From NCBI RefSeq assembly GCF_002890895.1, contig NZ_POUL01000010.1, positions 1 to 64,000 on the forward strand: a stretch of 64,000 nt of DNA, read 5' to 3'. The number at the start of each line of letters is the position of its first letter. Position 1 is the stretch's first letter. The notes under the pieces were generated by a model. The model was not told the origin of the DNA. It ran no database searches and was given only the letters and a program-made list of their open reading frames with translations. Source of the DNA: Stutzerimonas stutzeri (GTDB lineage Bacteria; Pseudomonadota; Gammaproteobacteria; Pseudomonadales; Pseudomonadaceae). A program made the position numbers and the translations under genes. This document shows positions 25,355 through 34,441 of this stretch, piece after piece.

Positions 25355-26394
25355 AGGTCAATGCGAGCACGCTGGAACAGCTCATCAACCAGCTGTTTCG
25401 ACAGGAAGGCGCGTCGGAAGACGTAGCGTCCACCGTCGCAAAAGTGCTGATCGAAGGTGATCTGCTCGGGCACCACACCCATGGCGTGAAACTTGCGCAG
25501 GGCTACCTCAAGGACATCCGATCCGGCCATGCCAAAGTCGATGTGGCCCATTTTCAGGTCGTCCAACAGTCGCCGGCCGCGGTTCTCTACGATGCCAACT
25601 ACCTGCTGGGCCCCTACGCTGTCAGCCAGGCGCTGGACTTCACGATCAAGGCGGCCAGGACGCTTGGGGTCGGCGTCGCGAACATTCGACGTTCGCATCA
25701 CATCGCCTGCCTCGCGGCTTATCTCCAGGCCGCCACCGATCAGGGGCTGGTGCCGATCATCCTGACGTCCGACCCCGCGGTGGCTTCCGTTGCGCCCTAT
25801 GGCGGGCTCGATCCGGTGTACACGCCGAATCCGCTCGCCATCGGCATTCCCACCGGCGGCGACCCGATCCTGATCGACGTCAGTATGTCGACCATCACCA
25901 ACGGGCTGGTCAACAAGACGCGCCACGCCGGTGGCCAGCTCGACCATCCCGTCATCCAAGCCAATGACGGCAGCCTGACCCGCGATCCCTCCGCGTTCTT
26001 CACCGACCCGCCGGGCAGCATCCTGCCGCTGGGTGGTCTGGAGTTCGGTCACAAGGGCTTTGGCCTTGGCGTCATGATCGAAGCGTTAACGGCTGGCCTG
26101 GGTGGGTTCGGGCGTCGTGACGGCGTCAGCCAGTGGGGCGCGGCGGTGTGCGTGCTGACACTGGACCCGGCGTTTTTCGGCGGTCTGGACGCCTTCAGGG
26201 CAGAGATGGATCATTTCGTCCAGCGTTGCCTGGACAGCCGTCCGCGCGAGGCGGGCAAGCCGGTGCGCATGCCCGGGCATGCCGGGATTGCAAAGCGCAG
26301 GCAGTATCTCGAAGACGGTATACCGCTGCCGCAGGACGTCTTGGATTCGGTCCGCACGGCCGCTCGAGACGGCGGGCTGGAGTGCCCGATCTAA
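25351..26394 (+). CDS. Ldh-family NAD(P)-dependent oxidoreductase (347 aa)
   Basis: Member of the malate/L-lactate dehydrogenase superfamily that includes ureidoglycolate, sulfolactate and 2,3-diketo-L-gulonate dehydrogenases; it interconverts 2-oxo and 2-hydroxy acids. The active-site segment GHHTHGVKL (about 49-57, catalytic His) and RRSHHIACLAAYL match, as does PNPLAIGIPT. It is last in tctCBA-ldh. It probably acts on the imported acid or on a product of the FAH hydrolase. The substrate cannot be named. Confidence 0.87.
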   Translation: MKVNASTLEQLINQLFRQEGASEDVASTVAKVLIEGDLLGHHTHGVKLAQGYLKDIRSGHAKVDVAHFQVVQQSPAAVLYDANYLLGPYAVSQALDFTIKAARTLGVGVANIRRSHHIACLAAYLQAATDQGLVPIILTSDPAVASVAPYGGLDPVYTPNPLAIGIPTGGDPILIDVSMSTITNGLVNKTRHAGGQLDHPVIQANDGSLTRDPSAFFTDPPGSILPLGGLEFGHKGFGLGVMIEALTAGLGGFGRRDGVSQWGAAVCVLTLDPAFFGGLDAFRAEMDHFVQRCLDSRPREAGKPVRMPGHAGIAKRRQYLEDGIPLPQDVLDSVRTAARDGGLECPI

Positions 26395-26424
26395 TCACTG
26401 CCCGCAGCGAACGACACGCTGCGC

Positions 26425-27666
26425 CTAAGCGCGGCGCGTGATATCCGCTGCGGCCGTTTGTGCGCTAAGCACAGCCTGCGCTGCGGCTTGCCACTTAGGA
26501 TCATGAATTAGGTTCGGGCCCAGTTCGTCCAGGTTGCTGCAACCGAGCAAGCCTAGGGTTCGATCTACTTCGGTACGCAGGATTTCGATGGCATGCGTCG
26601 CTCCGGGACCTTTGCCGGCCCCGAGGCCATATAACCCTGCCCGGCCTAACAACACGCCATCGGCGCCCAACAGCAGCGCTTTCACGATGTCACTGCCGCG
26701 ACGAAAGCCTCCGTCGAGAAAGATGCTCAATTTGCCTTTGGCCAACTGCGCGACGTCCGGCAGCGTTTCCACAGCCGATACCGAGCCGTCGAGCTGCCGC
26801 CCGCCATGATTGGAGAGCACGACGCCATCAACGCCATATTGCAAGGCAAGCTTCGCATCCTCCGGGTGGATCATGCCTTTTACGATCAGCTTGCCTTTCC
26901 AGATATCACGCAGCCAGGCGATATCTCGCCAACTGAGCGTCGGATCGAGCTCCGCCGCTAGCGCGCTGGCGGCACCCTTCACAGTGTCCCGGCCGGGCGG
27001 CAGCAGATCACCAAGATTCTTGAAGCGCGGCACCCCATTTGGCACCAGCACATCCCAGATCCATTCCGGATGACACAGCACGTCGAGCTGATTGCGCAGG
27101 TCGAGCTTGAGCGGACGAACATAGTTACGCCTGTCCCATTCGCGGTTGCCGAAGATGGCGCTGTCGGTCGTCACCATGATGGCCTCAAGGCCCAGCGCCT
27201 CGACGCGCTTGACCAGCCTGGCGACGTGCTCACGGGTTCGATACAGATAGATCTGCATCCAGGCCCGAATGCCCTCGACCTTGGCGATGTCCTCGATGGA
27301 CGTGGTAGAGGCATTGCTCAGGACAAAAGGAATACCTGCCCTGGCGGCGGCCTCGGCGAGGCGTAGATCGCCCTGGTCGGTCAAAAGCCCGTTGAAGCCC
27401 GTGGGGCCTATCATGAATGGCAGCGCGGACGGCCGATCAAAAAAAGAACGCCGCAGATCGCGTGTGCCCACGTCCCGCAAGGTACGCGGCTGCAGCGTAA
27501 TGCTCTCGAAAATGCCGCGATTGCGGCGCAGCGTGAACTCGTCGTCGGCGCCGCCTTCAACGTACTCGAACGAGAAATTCGGTAGTCGCCGCCGTGCGAT
27601 TTCACGCAGTTCTTCGATGTTTTGCGCGCGCCGATAATCGCGACCCGCATGAAGTCGTCTTTTCAT
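26425..27666 (-). CDS. FMN-dependent alpha-hydroxyacid oxidase/dehydrogenase (LldD/mandelate dehydrogenase-like, 413 aa)
   Basis: Oxidises L-2-hydroxyacids (lactate, glycolate or mandelate type) to 2-oxoacids. The TIM-barrel family is evident from FEYVEGGADDE (33-43), IGPTGFNGLLTDQGD, QIYLYRTREH, LIVKGMIHPEDA and SNHGGRQLDGS with the substrate-binding His-Gly-Gly-Arg. The start at 27666 is preferred (AGGTC upstream). It is last in the minus-strand operon dctQMP-reductase-FAH-oxidase. After the FAH hydrolase it would be well placed to oxidise L-lactate or glycolate released there. That link is inference. Confidence 0.88.
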   Translation of the reverse strand: MKRRLHAGRDYRRAQNIEELREIARRRLPNFSFEYVEGGADDEFTLRRNRGIFESITLQPRTLRDVGTRDLRRSFFDRPSALPFMIGPTGFNGLLTDQGDLRLAEAAARAGIPFVLSNASTTSIEDIAKVEGIRAWMQIYLYRTREHVARLVKRVEALGLEAIMVTTDSAIFGNREWDRRNYVRPLKLDLRNQLDVLCHPEWIWDVLVPNGVPRFKNLGDLLPPGRDTVKGAASALAAELDPTLSWRDIAWLRDIWKGKLIVKGMIHPEDAKLALQYGVDGVVLSNHGGRQLDGSVSAVETLPDVAQLAKGKLSIFLDGGFRRGSDIVKALLLGADGVLLGRAGLYGLGAGKGPGATHAIEILRTEVDRTLGLLGCSNLDELGPNLIHDPKWQAAAQAVLSAQTAAADITRRA

Positions 27667-27774
27667 GGTGTGACCTGTCATCAAAGCGGCGAGCGCTGGA
27701 CCGCTCCCGCCGTAACGCTTGAATATCGGCTCAAGGCGGCCTGAGTCAGCAAGCCTTCAGCCGTCGTAGTCCCG

Positions 27775-28623
27775 TCAGGCTTGCCAGGCCCGAACGTCCT
27801 GCCGCTGTTCACCCAGCCCGGAAATGCTCAGGGTCATCCGGTCGCCGGGCTTGAGGAAAATCGGCGGGTTCATGCCTGCACCCACGCCGGGCGGCGTGCC
27901 CGTGCTGATCACATCCCCCGGATGGAGCGTCATGAACTGGCTGATGTAGCTGACGATTTCATCGACACCGAAGATCATCGTCCGGGTGTTGCCCTGCTGG
28001 CGCAGCTCGCCACTGACTTCCAGCCGCAGGTCCAGGTTGCGCAGATCGCCAACTTCATCCGCGGTCACCAGCCACGGGCCGATCGGCGCGAAGGTATCGC
28101 AGCCTTTGCCCTTGTCCCATTGACCGCCACGCTCAGTCTGGAAGGCGCGCTCGGACACGTCGTTGACGATGCAATAACCAGCCACATAGTCGAGGGCCTC
28201 ATCGCGCTCGACATACTGCGCCTTGCGGCCAATGACGATGCCCAGCTCGACTTCCCAATCGGTCTTTTCCGAACCGCGCGGGATGATCACCGTATCGTTG
28301 GGCCCGCTAATCGCGCTGGTGGCTTTCATGAACAGGACGGGTTCGCTGGGTACCGGCAAACCGGACTCCTTGGCGTGGTCCGCATAGTTCAGGCCGACAC
28401 AGACGATCTTGCCAATATTGGCGACCGGCGAGCCGATGCGCACCTCTGCCTCGACGCAGGGCAGCGCGCCTTCATCGAGCGCAGCCAGTTGCGCCAGACG
28501 CTCGGCAGACAATACCTCCCCGGTGATGTCGCTGACCACCGCGGACAGGTCGCGAATAACGCCATCGGCTCCAAGCAGCCCCGGTTTCTCCTGACCCACC
28601 GCCCCATATCGCAACAGTTTCAT
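27775..28623 (-). CDS. FAH-family hydrolase, 2,4-diketo-3-deoxy-sugar-acid hydrolase-like (282 aa)
   Basis: Typical 280-residue FAH-fold enzyme. KIVCVGLNYADHAKESG marks the start of the catalytic domain; DWEVELGIVIG supplies the two metal-binding Glu and NDVSERAFQ the Asp. This subgroup includes the hydrolase of the diketo-hydrolase pathway (LRA6), which splits 2,4-diketo-3-deoxy-L-rhamnonate or its fuconate and pentonate analogues to pyruvate plus a 2-hydroxyacid. Its start overlaps the reductase gene by 4 bp and the hydroxyacid oxidase follows, which fits that role. Fumarylpyruvate-type activity is an alternative. Confidence 0.82.
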   Translation of the reverse strand: MKLLRYGAVGQEKPGLLGADGVIRDLSAVVSDITGEVLSAERLAQLAALDEGALPCVEAEVRIGSPVANIGKIVCVGLNYADHAKESGLPVPSEPVLFMKATSAISGPNDTVIIPRGSEKTDWEVELGIVIGRKAQYVERDEALDYVAGYCIVNDVSERAFQTERGGQWDKGKGCDTFAPIGPWLVTADEVGDLRNLDLRLEVSGELRQQGNTRTMIFGVDEIVSYISQFMTLHPGDVISTGTPPGVGAGMNPPIFLKPGDRMTLSISGLGEQRQDVRAWQA

Positions 28624-29537
28624 GCCTTGCCCTCCTGTTCGGCGCGTACGCTGACGCCGTTGATCTCGCCCAGAACATCAAACAGATGCGGCACGTATTT
28701 GTCGCCGTGGCCCAGGCTCTTGGCGAGCTGAAATGTCTGGTAGACCGATTCTGCGACGATGCCGGTCGACGGCGTCGACTTGGCCAGATCGGTGTAGTAG
28801 CGCATGTCTTTTACGCAATTGCTCAGTGCAAACCGCTGCCCCGAGTCGTCTCCATTCAGCACAAACGGAATGATCCGTTCGAAGGTCCGACTGTGCCCGC
28901 CACTGAGGCTGCATATATCCGCGAAGGCGGCCAGATCCAGCCCGTTCTTCGCCGCCGTACAGAAGGCTTCGGCGAGAACCGTCGCGTTACCCTGGGCGAT
29001 GAAGTTATGGATGACCTTGGCCTTGTGGCCAGAACCCACCGCACCCAGGTGATGAATCGTTTCCGAGAAGCACTGCAGGATCGGCCGGGTCTTTTCCAGC
29101 ACGCCCGCATCGCCACCGGCCAGTACGTTGAGGCGGCCTTCAGCGGCTTCTTTGGGTGTCCGGTTGACCGGAGTGTCCAGGTAATGCGCACCTCGCTCCT
29201 CGACCAGCCGCGCTATCTCGGCGGTGCGCGCCGGATCGCCGGTGCTGCAATCGACCACGATCTGGCCGGCTCGCAGTCCCGCTAGCAGGCCCTGCTCACC
29301 GGTCAGCGTCTGACTTACTTCATTCGAGCCGGGAAGGCACAGCAGCACCACATCTACGCGTTGCGCCAGCGCAGCGGCGTTGGACACTTCCGCGGCGCCG
29401 CGGCCTACCAGATCATCGACCGGCTCACGACGTCGATGCGCCATGACGGTCAGGCCGAAGCCCTTGTTCAGGATGTTCGAGGCCATCGCATGGCCCATCA
29501 AACCGAGCCCGATGAAACCTACGTTCAAATCATTCAT
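28620..29537 (-). CDS. NAD(P)-dependent beta-hydroxyacid dehydrogenase (GarR/3-HIBDH family, 305 aa)
   Basis: Reduces tartronate semialdehyde or a related 3-oxoacid, or works in the reverse sense. GFIGLGLMG (7-15) is the dinucleotide motif; DTPVNRTPKEAAEG is a variant of the DAPVSGG block, and GSGHKAKVIHN contains catalytic Lys174 and Asn178. It overlaps the FAH gene by 4 bp and follows dctP-2. The replaced DAPVSGG motif suggests a substrate other than that of classic GarR. Specificity unknown. Confidence 0.85.
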   Translation of the reverse strand: MNDLNVGFIGLGLMGHAMASNILNKGFGLTVMAHRRREPVDDLVGRGAAEVSNAAALAQRVDVVLLCLPGSNEVSQTLTGEQGLLAGLRAGQIVVDCSTGDPARTAEIARLVEERGAHYLDTPVNRTPKEAAEGRLNVLAGGDAGVLEKTRPILQCFSETIHHLGAVGSGHKAKVIHNFIAQGNATVLAEAFCTAAKNGLDLAAFADICSLSGGHSRTFERIIPFVLNGDDSGQRFALSNCVKDMRYYTDLAKSTPSTGIVAESVYQTFQLAKSLGHGDKYVPHLFDVLGEINGVSVRAEQEGKA

Positions 29538-29617
29538 GCGGAACAGTCCTCCAGATGCAGCAGCCCATGTACCCAGGACCAGCGCCTTGGATTGGCGCCG
29601 GCCGTCGATACCAGGGC

Positions 29618-30637
29618 TTATTGGACGTTGCGTACCTTGTTGATTTCTTCCATGAACTGGCCCACCAGCTCGGCACCGTATTCCTCGGTGAACTTGTCGG
29701 TGACCGGCTGCAGGTGCTCGCGCATACGCTGAATCTCCTCCGGCGCCACGTCGTTGATCTGCATGCCCGCCTTTTCCAACGCCGCGCGGGAGGTTACGTC
29801 CATCTCGCGGGAAACCTTGCGCTCGTACGCCTGGGCTTCCGTTGCGGCCTCCTTGATGATCTTGCGTTCTGTTTCGGTGAGCTCATCCCAGGTTTTCTTG
29901 CTGAAGATCGCGACCAGCGGATCGTAGAAATGGCCGGTCAAGGACAGGTACTTCTGCACTTCATAGAACTTGGACGTCTCGATCGCCGCGAGCGGATTTT
30001 CCTGGCCGTCCACGGTGCCGGTTTCCATCGCCGTGTAGAGTTCGGTGAACGACAATGGAACGGGGTTGGCGCCCAGCCGATTGAAGGTTTCGATGGCGGT
30101 TGGAATCTGCTGCACTCGCAGTTTCAGACCCTGGAAGTCTTCCAGCTTGTTGATGGGATGCTTGTTGTTCGTGGCATGGCGGAATCCATGGTCCCAGTAC
30201 CCCAGACCGATGATGCCGTGCGGCGGCAGGCGCTCCAGAAGCTGCTGGCCAACCGGACCGTCCAGCACGGCGTCTACTTCCTTCGCATCCTGGAAAAGGA
30301 AGGGCATGCCGTAGGCGCCAAAGCCTTTCTCGATGCCGGTCAGCAGGCCCGGCGTGACCAGGGTCATGTCGACGGTGCCGCCCTGAAGCGATGAAATCAC
30401 TTGGGTATCGCCGCCAAGGGTGCCGCTGGCGAACACCATTACCTTCATCTTACCGTCGCTTTTCTCCTTGACCAGGTCGGCAAACTTCACGGCACCCAAG
30501 CCATGAGGGTGATTCTTGGCCTGTACAAACGCGATTTTGAACGTGTGCCGGTTGATTTCATCGGCGTGGCTCGCCGTAGCGGAAAGCAGCAGGCTTGAGC
30601 ACAGCAGAGCTGTCAGGGCTTTTGGAATTATTTTCAT
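29618..30637 (-). CDS. TRAP transporter substrate-binding protein 2 (DctP type, 339 aa)
   Basis: Periplasmic binding protein with signal peptide ALTALLCSSLLLSATASHA (cleavage near residue 25). Core motifs are EKSDGKMKVMVFASGTLGGD and LRVQQIPTAIETFNRLGANP, with the carboxylate-binding Arg in the first of these. It is encoded after dctM-2, unlike module 1 where dctP is first. An 18-bp perfect palindrome lies in the gap upstream of it. The likely ligand is a sugar acid used by module 2. Confidence 0.92.
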   Translation of the reverse strand: MKIIPKALTALLCSSLLLSATASHADEINRHTFKIAFVQAKNHPHGLGAVKFADLVKEKSDGKMKVMVFASGTLGGDTQVISSLQGGTVDMTLVTPGLLTGIEKGFGAYGMPFLFQDAKEVDAVLDGPVGQQLLERLPPHGIIGLGYWDHGFRHATNNKHPINKLEDFQGLKLRVQQIPTAIETFNRLGANPVPLSFTELYTAMETGTVDGQENPLAAIETSKFYEVQKYLSLTGHFYDPLVAIFSKKTWDELTETERKIIKEAATEAQAYERKVSREMDVTSRAALEKAGMQINDVAPEEIQRMREHLQPVTDKFTEEYGAELVGQFMEEINKVRNVQ

Positions 30638-30670
30638 GACGTTTCCTTCTGTTTATAGGTGCAGCTTCAC

Positions 30671-30688
30671 CGGCATGACGTCATGCCG
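30671..30688. promoter_or_regulatory. 18-bp perfect palindrome upstream of dctP-2
   Basis: CGGCATGACGTCATGCCG is fully self-complementary and lies 34 bp upstream of the dctP-2 start in the 96-bp dctM-dctP gap. Without a loop it is more like a protein-binding operator than a terminator. The GntR regulator at 34442 is a possible ligand. Confidence 0.5.
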
Positions 30689-30733
30689 CATTAATCCATC
30701 CGGCGCAGCCTGAGCTCCGCACGGTATGGGAAT

Positions 30734-32017
30734 TCAGGAGGCCAGCCACGCAGCCGGAACGGTCAAGATCTGCGGGAAGATCAGCAGCAGCGCTACGACC
30801 AGCAGTTCGGCAAACAGAAAAGGCAGCGTGCCTCGAACGGTGGCAACGAAATCGACCTTAGAGACGCCCGCCACTACGTTGAGCACCAGCCCCACCGGCG
30901 GGGTGATCAAGCCGATGGCGCAGGTCATGACAAAGATCACGCCGAAGTACACCGGATCGATTCCCGCGGCGACCGCTACAGGCAGCATCACCGGGGCGAG
31001 AATCAAAATAATCGGCGACATGTCCATGGCCATTCCGATGACCACGACGATCACCACAATGAGCAGCATCAGCAGCCGAGGGCTGTCCATCAGCGGCTCG
31101 AGCAAGGCGATGATTTCGCTAGGCAAATCCGCCACGGTGATGACCCAAGCCGCAACCATTGCAGCAGCAACGAGAAACATGACCATCGCAGTAGTGGAAA
31201 CGGCCGATACCAACACCCTGTACAGATCGCGGATCTTCAGTTCGCGATAGACGAACAGCGAGATGCACAGCGCGTATACCGCCGCGACAACGCCTGCTTC
31301 GGTTGGCGTGAACACGCCGAATTTCAAACCGATAAGGATGATCAGCGGCAGCAGCAGCGCCCAGATGCCTTCATAAAGCGTTTTCAGCACGTGGCGGCCA
31401 GACGCTTGATGGGTGGTTTTGATGGTTTCGCGCCGGGAAACCAGGTACCAGGCGACGCAAAGGAACCCGCCCATCAGCAGGCCCGGAACGATGCCGGCGA
31501 GAAACAGCTTGGTGATGGAAACGTTGCCCGCGACACCGAACAGGATCAGCCCGATAGACGGCGGAATGACCGGTGCAATGATCCCGGCGGACGCCACCAG
31601 ACCAACCGATGTGCCTTTATCGTGCCCGGCCTTGACCATCATCGGCACCAGCAATGCGGCCAGCGCGGCGGCATCCGCAGCGGCCGAGCCAGAGAGACTC
31701 GCCAACAGGCAGGCGGCGAGGATCGTTACATAGCCGAGGCCGCCCTTGATGTGCCCGACCAGCGCTACCGCCATGTTGACGATTCGTTTCGACAGGCCGC
31801 CGGCGTTCATCAGTTCGCCCGCGAGCATAAAGAACGGCACCGCCATGAGCGGGAAGCTGTCGGCCCCGTTGATCAGGTTCTGCGCGATGATCTGGGCATC
31901 GAACAGATCCAGGTAATACATCATCGAGATGCCGCAGATGATCAGCGAGTAGGCGATGGGCACGCCGATAGCCATGGCGCCCAGCAGCGAGCATACGAAG
32001 ATGGCGATGATGGCCAT
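30734..32017 (-). CDS. TRAP transporter large permease 2 (DctM type, 427 aa)
   Basis: Second DctM subunit, about twelve membrane segments. GVPIAYSLIICGISMMYYLD, GSAAADAAALAALLVPMMVK and SAGIIAPVIPPSIGLILFG are family motifs. The ATG at 32017 has GGAG upstream and starts with the first membrane segment; an upstream extension has no support. The order dctQ-dctM-dctP and sequence differences show it is not a recent copy of the module 1 transporter. Confidence 0.92.
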   Translation of the reverse strand: MAIIAIFVCSLLGAMAIGVPIAYSLIICGISMMYYLDLFDAQIIAQNLINGADSFPLMAVPFFMLAGELMNAGGLSKRIVNMAVALVGHIKGGLGYVTILAACLLASLSGSAAADAAALAALLVPMMVKAGHDKGTSVGLVASAGIIAPVIPPSIGLILFGVAGNVSITKLFLAGIVPGLLMGGFLCVAWYLVSRRETIKTTHQASGRHVLKTLYEGIWALLLPLIILIGLKFGVFTPTEAGVVAAVYALCISLFVYRELKIRDLYRVLVSAVSTTAMVMFLVAAAMVAAWVITVADLPSEIIALLEPLMDSPRLLMLLIVVIVVVIGMAMDMSPIILILAPVMLPVAVAAGIDPVYFGVIFVMTCAIGLITPPVGLVLNVVAGVSKVDFVATVRGTLPFLFAELLVVALLLIFPQILTVPAAWLAS

Positions 32018-32100
32018 TGAAACACTCCGTTCTTGTTGTTTTGAGGGATCAACCGCCACCGAATCCGGGCGGGCAACGGACTGAGACAGAGGAAGACGCG

Positions 32101-32607
32101 CTAGAGATGGGCTTCCAATTTGCTCGCGTCAGAAAGGTGGATTGCCTTGCCCCGAGCCAGCCGAATGATCTCGTAGAGGTGAATGACGGCAGCGGACAGA
32201 CCGAACAGGACGCCCACTCCGTAGAACCAGCCCATGGACAAGCCCGTGACCGGCGACGGGAAACTCAGGTTGATCTGCATCTGCTGCCAGCTGCCCCAGA
32301 AGAACAGCAGCGAGCAGGCCAGCATCAGGAGTTGCGAGATGATCAAGCTGATCCGCTCGCCTGTCTCCGGAAGCTTCTTGAGCAGGATGTCGACGCCCAT
32401 ATGCCCGCGCTCGCGCAGCAGCACGATGGCGCCAAGAAAGGTCATCCAGACGAATGCCCAACGCGATAGCTCTTCAGAGACGGTGATCCCGCCGTTGAAG
32501 CCGTAGCGCAGCACCACATTGCCGAATACCAGTACCACCATCACCACCAGACAGATCACAGCCAGCAGCTTCAGCAGCGCGAAATACCCCTCGACTAACT
32601 TACTCAT
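32101..32607 (-). CDS. TRAP transporter small permease 2 (DctQ type, 168 aa)
   Basis: Four-segment membrane protein with the DctQ motif VVLRYGFNGGITVSEELSRW near residue 45. The ATG at 32607 starts the conserved region (MSKLVEGYFALLKLL). It is first in the minus-strand operon dctQ-dctM-dctP-reductase-FAH-oxidase and divergent from the UxaA-type gene across a 297-bp regulatory gap. Confidence 0.88.
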   Translation of the reverse strand: MSKLVEGYFALLKLLAVICLVVMVVLVFGNVVLRYGFNGGITVSEELSRWAFVWMTFLGAIVLLRERGHMGVDILLKKLPETGERISLIISQLLMLACSLLFFWGSWQQMQINLSFPSPVTGLSMGWFYGVGVLFGLSAAVIHLYEIIRLARGKAIHLSDASKLEAHL

Positions 32608-32645
32608 CGCAACCCCCGAACAGCTTCGCGACGGTGGGCTCTGGC

Positions 32646-32677
32646 GCGCATACCGCATGCGTCATGAAGCGTGCGGT
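32646..32677. promoter_or_regulatory. Inverted repeat upstream of TRAP-2 operon
   Basis: TACCGCATGC and GCGTGCGGTA are inverted with one mismatch across an 8-bp spacer, 40 to 70 bp upstream of dctQ-2. It is a candidate operator for the divergent dctQMP and uxaA-like promoters. Confidence 0.4.
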
Positions 32678-32834
32678 ACAACTCGCAACCAGAACCAGAC
32701 GAGGCGAACGAAGGGCTGGGGAACGATGCGGGAATCTGCAGAGCAATGCGGGCTGAAAGCACATTGGGTCACCTCGATTTCTTGTTCTAGCCGGCTGTCG
32801 GGCAGCGCGATTTCGATCGACCTTAGCACTGGCA

Positions 32835-32852
32835 AACATTGCGCGCAATGTT
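32835..32852. promoter_or_regulatory. 18-bp perfect palindrome upstream of the UxaA-type gene
   Basis: AACATTGCGCGCAATGTT is fully self-complementary and ends 52 bp before the UxaA-type start codon, about where the promoter should be. It has a different sequence from the palindrome at 30671, so a different regulator may bind it. Confidence 0.5.
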
Positions 32853-32904
32853 CGTTTTTGTCAGTATCGATGACGCCTCTTCACTACAAGAACGAGATTC
32901 CGCC

Positions 32905-34440
32905 ATGCAGCTCATTACCAGCAGCCAGTCCGTGATCGTCCTCGGCGAACAGGATTCGGTGGCGGTCGCGCGTAAGCCGATCGCTCAGAACACCGCCGTT
33001 GCGGAGCTTGGCTTAACCGCCCGCGACGCCATTCCCAGCGGCCACAAGATTGCCCGGCGTGATATCGCCGAAGGTGAAAGCGTCCTGAAATACGGTCAGG
33101 TCATTGGTGTCGCCAGCCAGCCCATCGCCGCCGGCTCGCACGTGCACACCCACAATGTGGTGATGCCCACCAGCCATGCGAACGGCGAGCTGCCGCCTGC
33201 CATCGAGCGCACCCCGGTGCTGCCGCCTGAACAACGCCGCCGATTCATGGGGTACCGGCGCCCGGATGGCCGGGTTGGAACGCGCAACTACATCGGCATC
33301 CTTTCGACCGTGAACTGTTCAGCAACCGTTTCGCGTGCGGTGGCCGCGCATTTCAACGGCTCGGATCGGCTCAGGGCACTGAACATCGACGGCGTCGTTG
33401 CGCTGACCCATGGCAGCGGCTGCGCCATCAATACCGAATCCGAAGGTTTCAAATTTCTCGAGCGAACCCTCTGGGGCTACGCCAGTAACCCGAACCTGGC
33501 GGGCGTGCTGATCATTGGGCTGGGCTGCGAAACCAACCAGATTTCATCGCTGATGAAGCGTTACAACCTGGTGGAGACCGATAATTTCCGCGTGTTCAAC
33601 ATCCAGAACGCCGGCGGCACGCGGCGCAGCGTGGAAAAGGCGATCGAACAGGTCGATGCGATGATCACGGCCCTGGGCCGGCTGGAGCGGACCGAAGAAA
33701 GCGTCGAGCACCTGATGCTGGGCCTGCAGTGCGGCGGCTCCGACGGCTACTCGGGCATCACCGCCAACCCGGCGCTCGGCTATGCCGCCGATCTGCTGGT
33801 GCAAAACGGCGGCACGGCAATCCTCAGTGAAACGCCTGAAATCTACGGCGCAGAACATCTGTTGATCCGCCGCGCAATCAGCCATGACGTGGCCCGGCAG
33901 CTTCTTGGCCGGTTGCAGTGGTGGGAAAACTACACGCGCATCAACAACGCCGAGCTGAACAACAATCCGTCGCCGGGTAACAAGGCCGGCGGGCTGACGA
34001 CCATTCTGGAGAAGTCGCTGGGTGCCGCCGCCAAGGGCGGCTCGACGTCGCTAAACGCCGTTTACGAGTATGCCGAGCCGATTACCGAGAAGGGGTTCGT
34101 GCTGATGGACAGCCCCGGCTACGACCCCGTCTCGGTAACCGGGCAGATCGCCTCGGGCGCCAACATGATCTGCTTCACCACCGGTCGGGGCTCGGTATCG
34201 GGCTTCAAGCCGGCGCCATGCATCAAATTGGCTACCAACACCGAGATGTACCAGCGGATGGAAGAGGACATGGACATTAATTGCGGCGGGATCGTCGAAG
34301 GCGAGCTGAGCGTCGCCGAGGCCGGTGAAAAGATCTTCGAAGTCCTGATCGATATTGCCTCGGGCTCGCTGTCGAAAAGCGAGACCTACAACTACGGGGA
34401 CAACGAGTTTGTGCCCTGGCCGGTCGGTGCAGTGACGTGA
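32905..34440 (+). CDS. UxaA/GarD-family sugar-acid dehydratase (altronate/galactarate type, 511 aa)
   Basis: Iron-dependent hydro-lyase. The N-terminal SAF domain (about 1-95) contains PIAAGSHVHTHNVVMP, and the large C-terminal domain has HGSGCAINTESEGFKFLERT, GLQCGGSDGYSGITANPA and FTTGRGSVSGFKPAPCIKLA. The fused 511-residue form is that of altronate or galactarate dehydratase, not the split SuyAB sulfo-lyase. The ATG at 32905 begins the SAF domain. It stands opposite dctQMP and ends 1 bp before the convergent GntR gene. No uxaB, uxaC or garL is present, so the substrate is uncertain; it would give a 2-keto-3-deoxy acid. Confidence 0.87.
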   Translation: MQLITSSQSVIVLGEQDSVAVARKPIAQNTAVAELGLTARDAIPSGHKIARRDIAEGESVLKYGQVIGVASQPIAAGSHVHTHNVVMPTSHANGELPPAIERTPVLPPEQRRRFMGYRRPDGRVGTRNYIGILSTVNCSATVSRAVAAHFNGSDRLRALNIDGVVALTHGSGCAINTESEGFKFLERTLWGYASNPNLAGVLIIGLGCETNQISSLMKRYNLVETDNFRVFNIQNAGGTRRSVEKAIEQVDAMITALGRLERTEESVEHLMLGLQCGGSDGYSGITANPALGYAADLLVQNGGTAILSETPEIYGAEHLLIRRAISHDVARQLLGRLQWWENYTRINNAELNNNPSPGNKAGGLTTILEKSLGAAAKGGSTSLNAVYEYAEPITEKGFVLMDSPGYDPVSVTGQIASGANMICFTTGRGSVSGFKPAPCIKLATNTEMYQRMEEDMDINCGGIVEGELSVAEAGEKIFEVLIDIASGSLSKSETYNYGDNEFVPWPVGAVT

Positions 34441-34441
34441 T

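Noticed and set aside
32905-34440. Possible sulfolactate sulfo-lyase (SuyAB-like), given the Ldh-family gene nearby
   Set aside because: SuyA and SuyB are separate proteins, whereas this is a single 511-residue fused protein of UxaA/GarD layout; no sulfonate genes are present.
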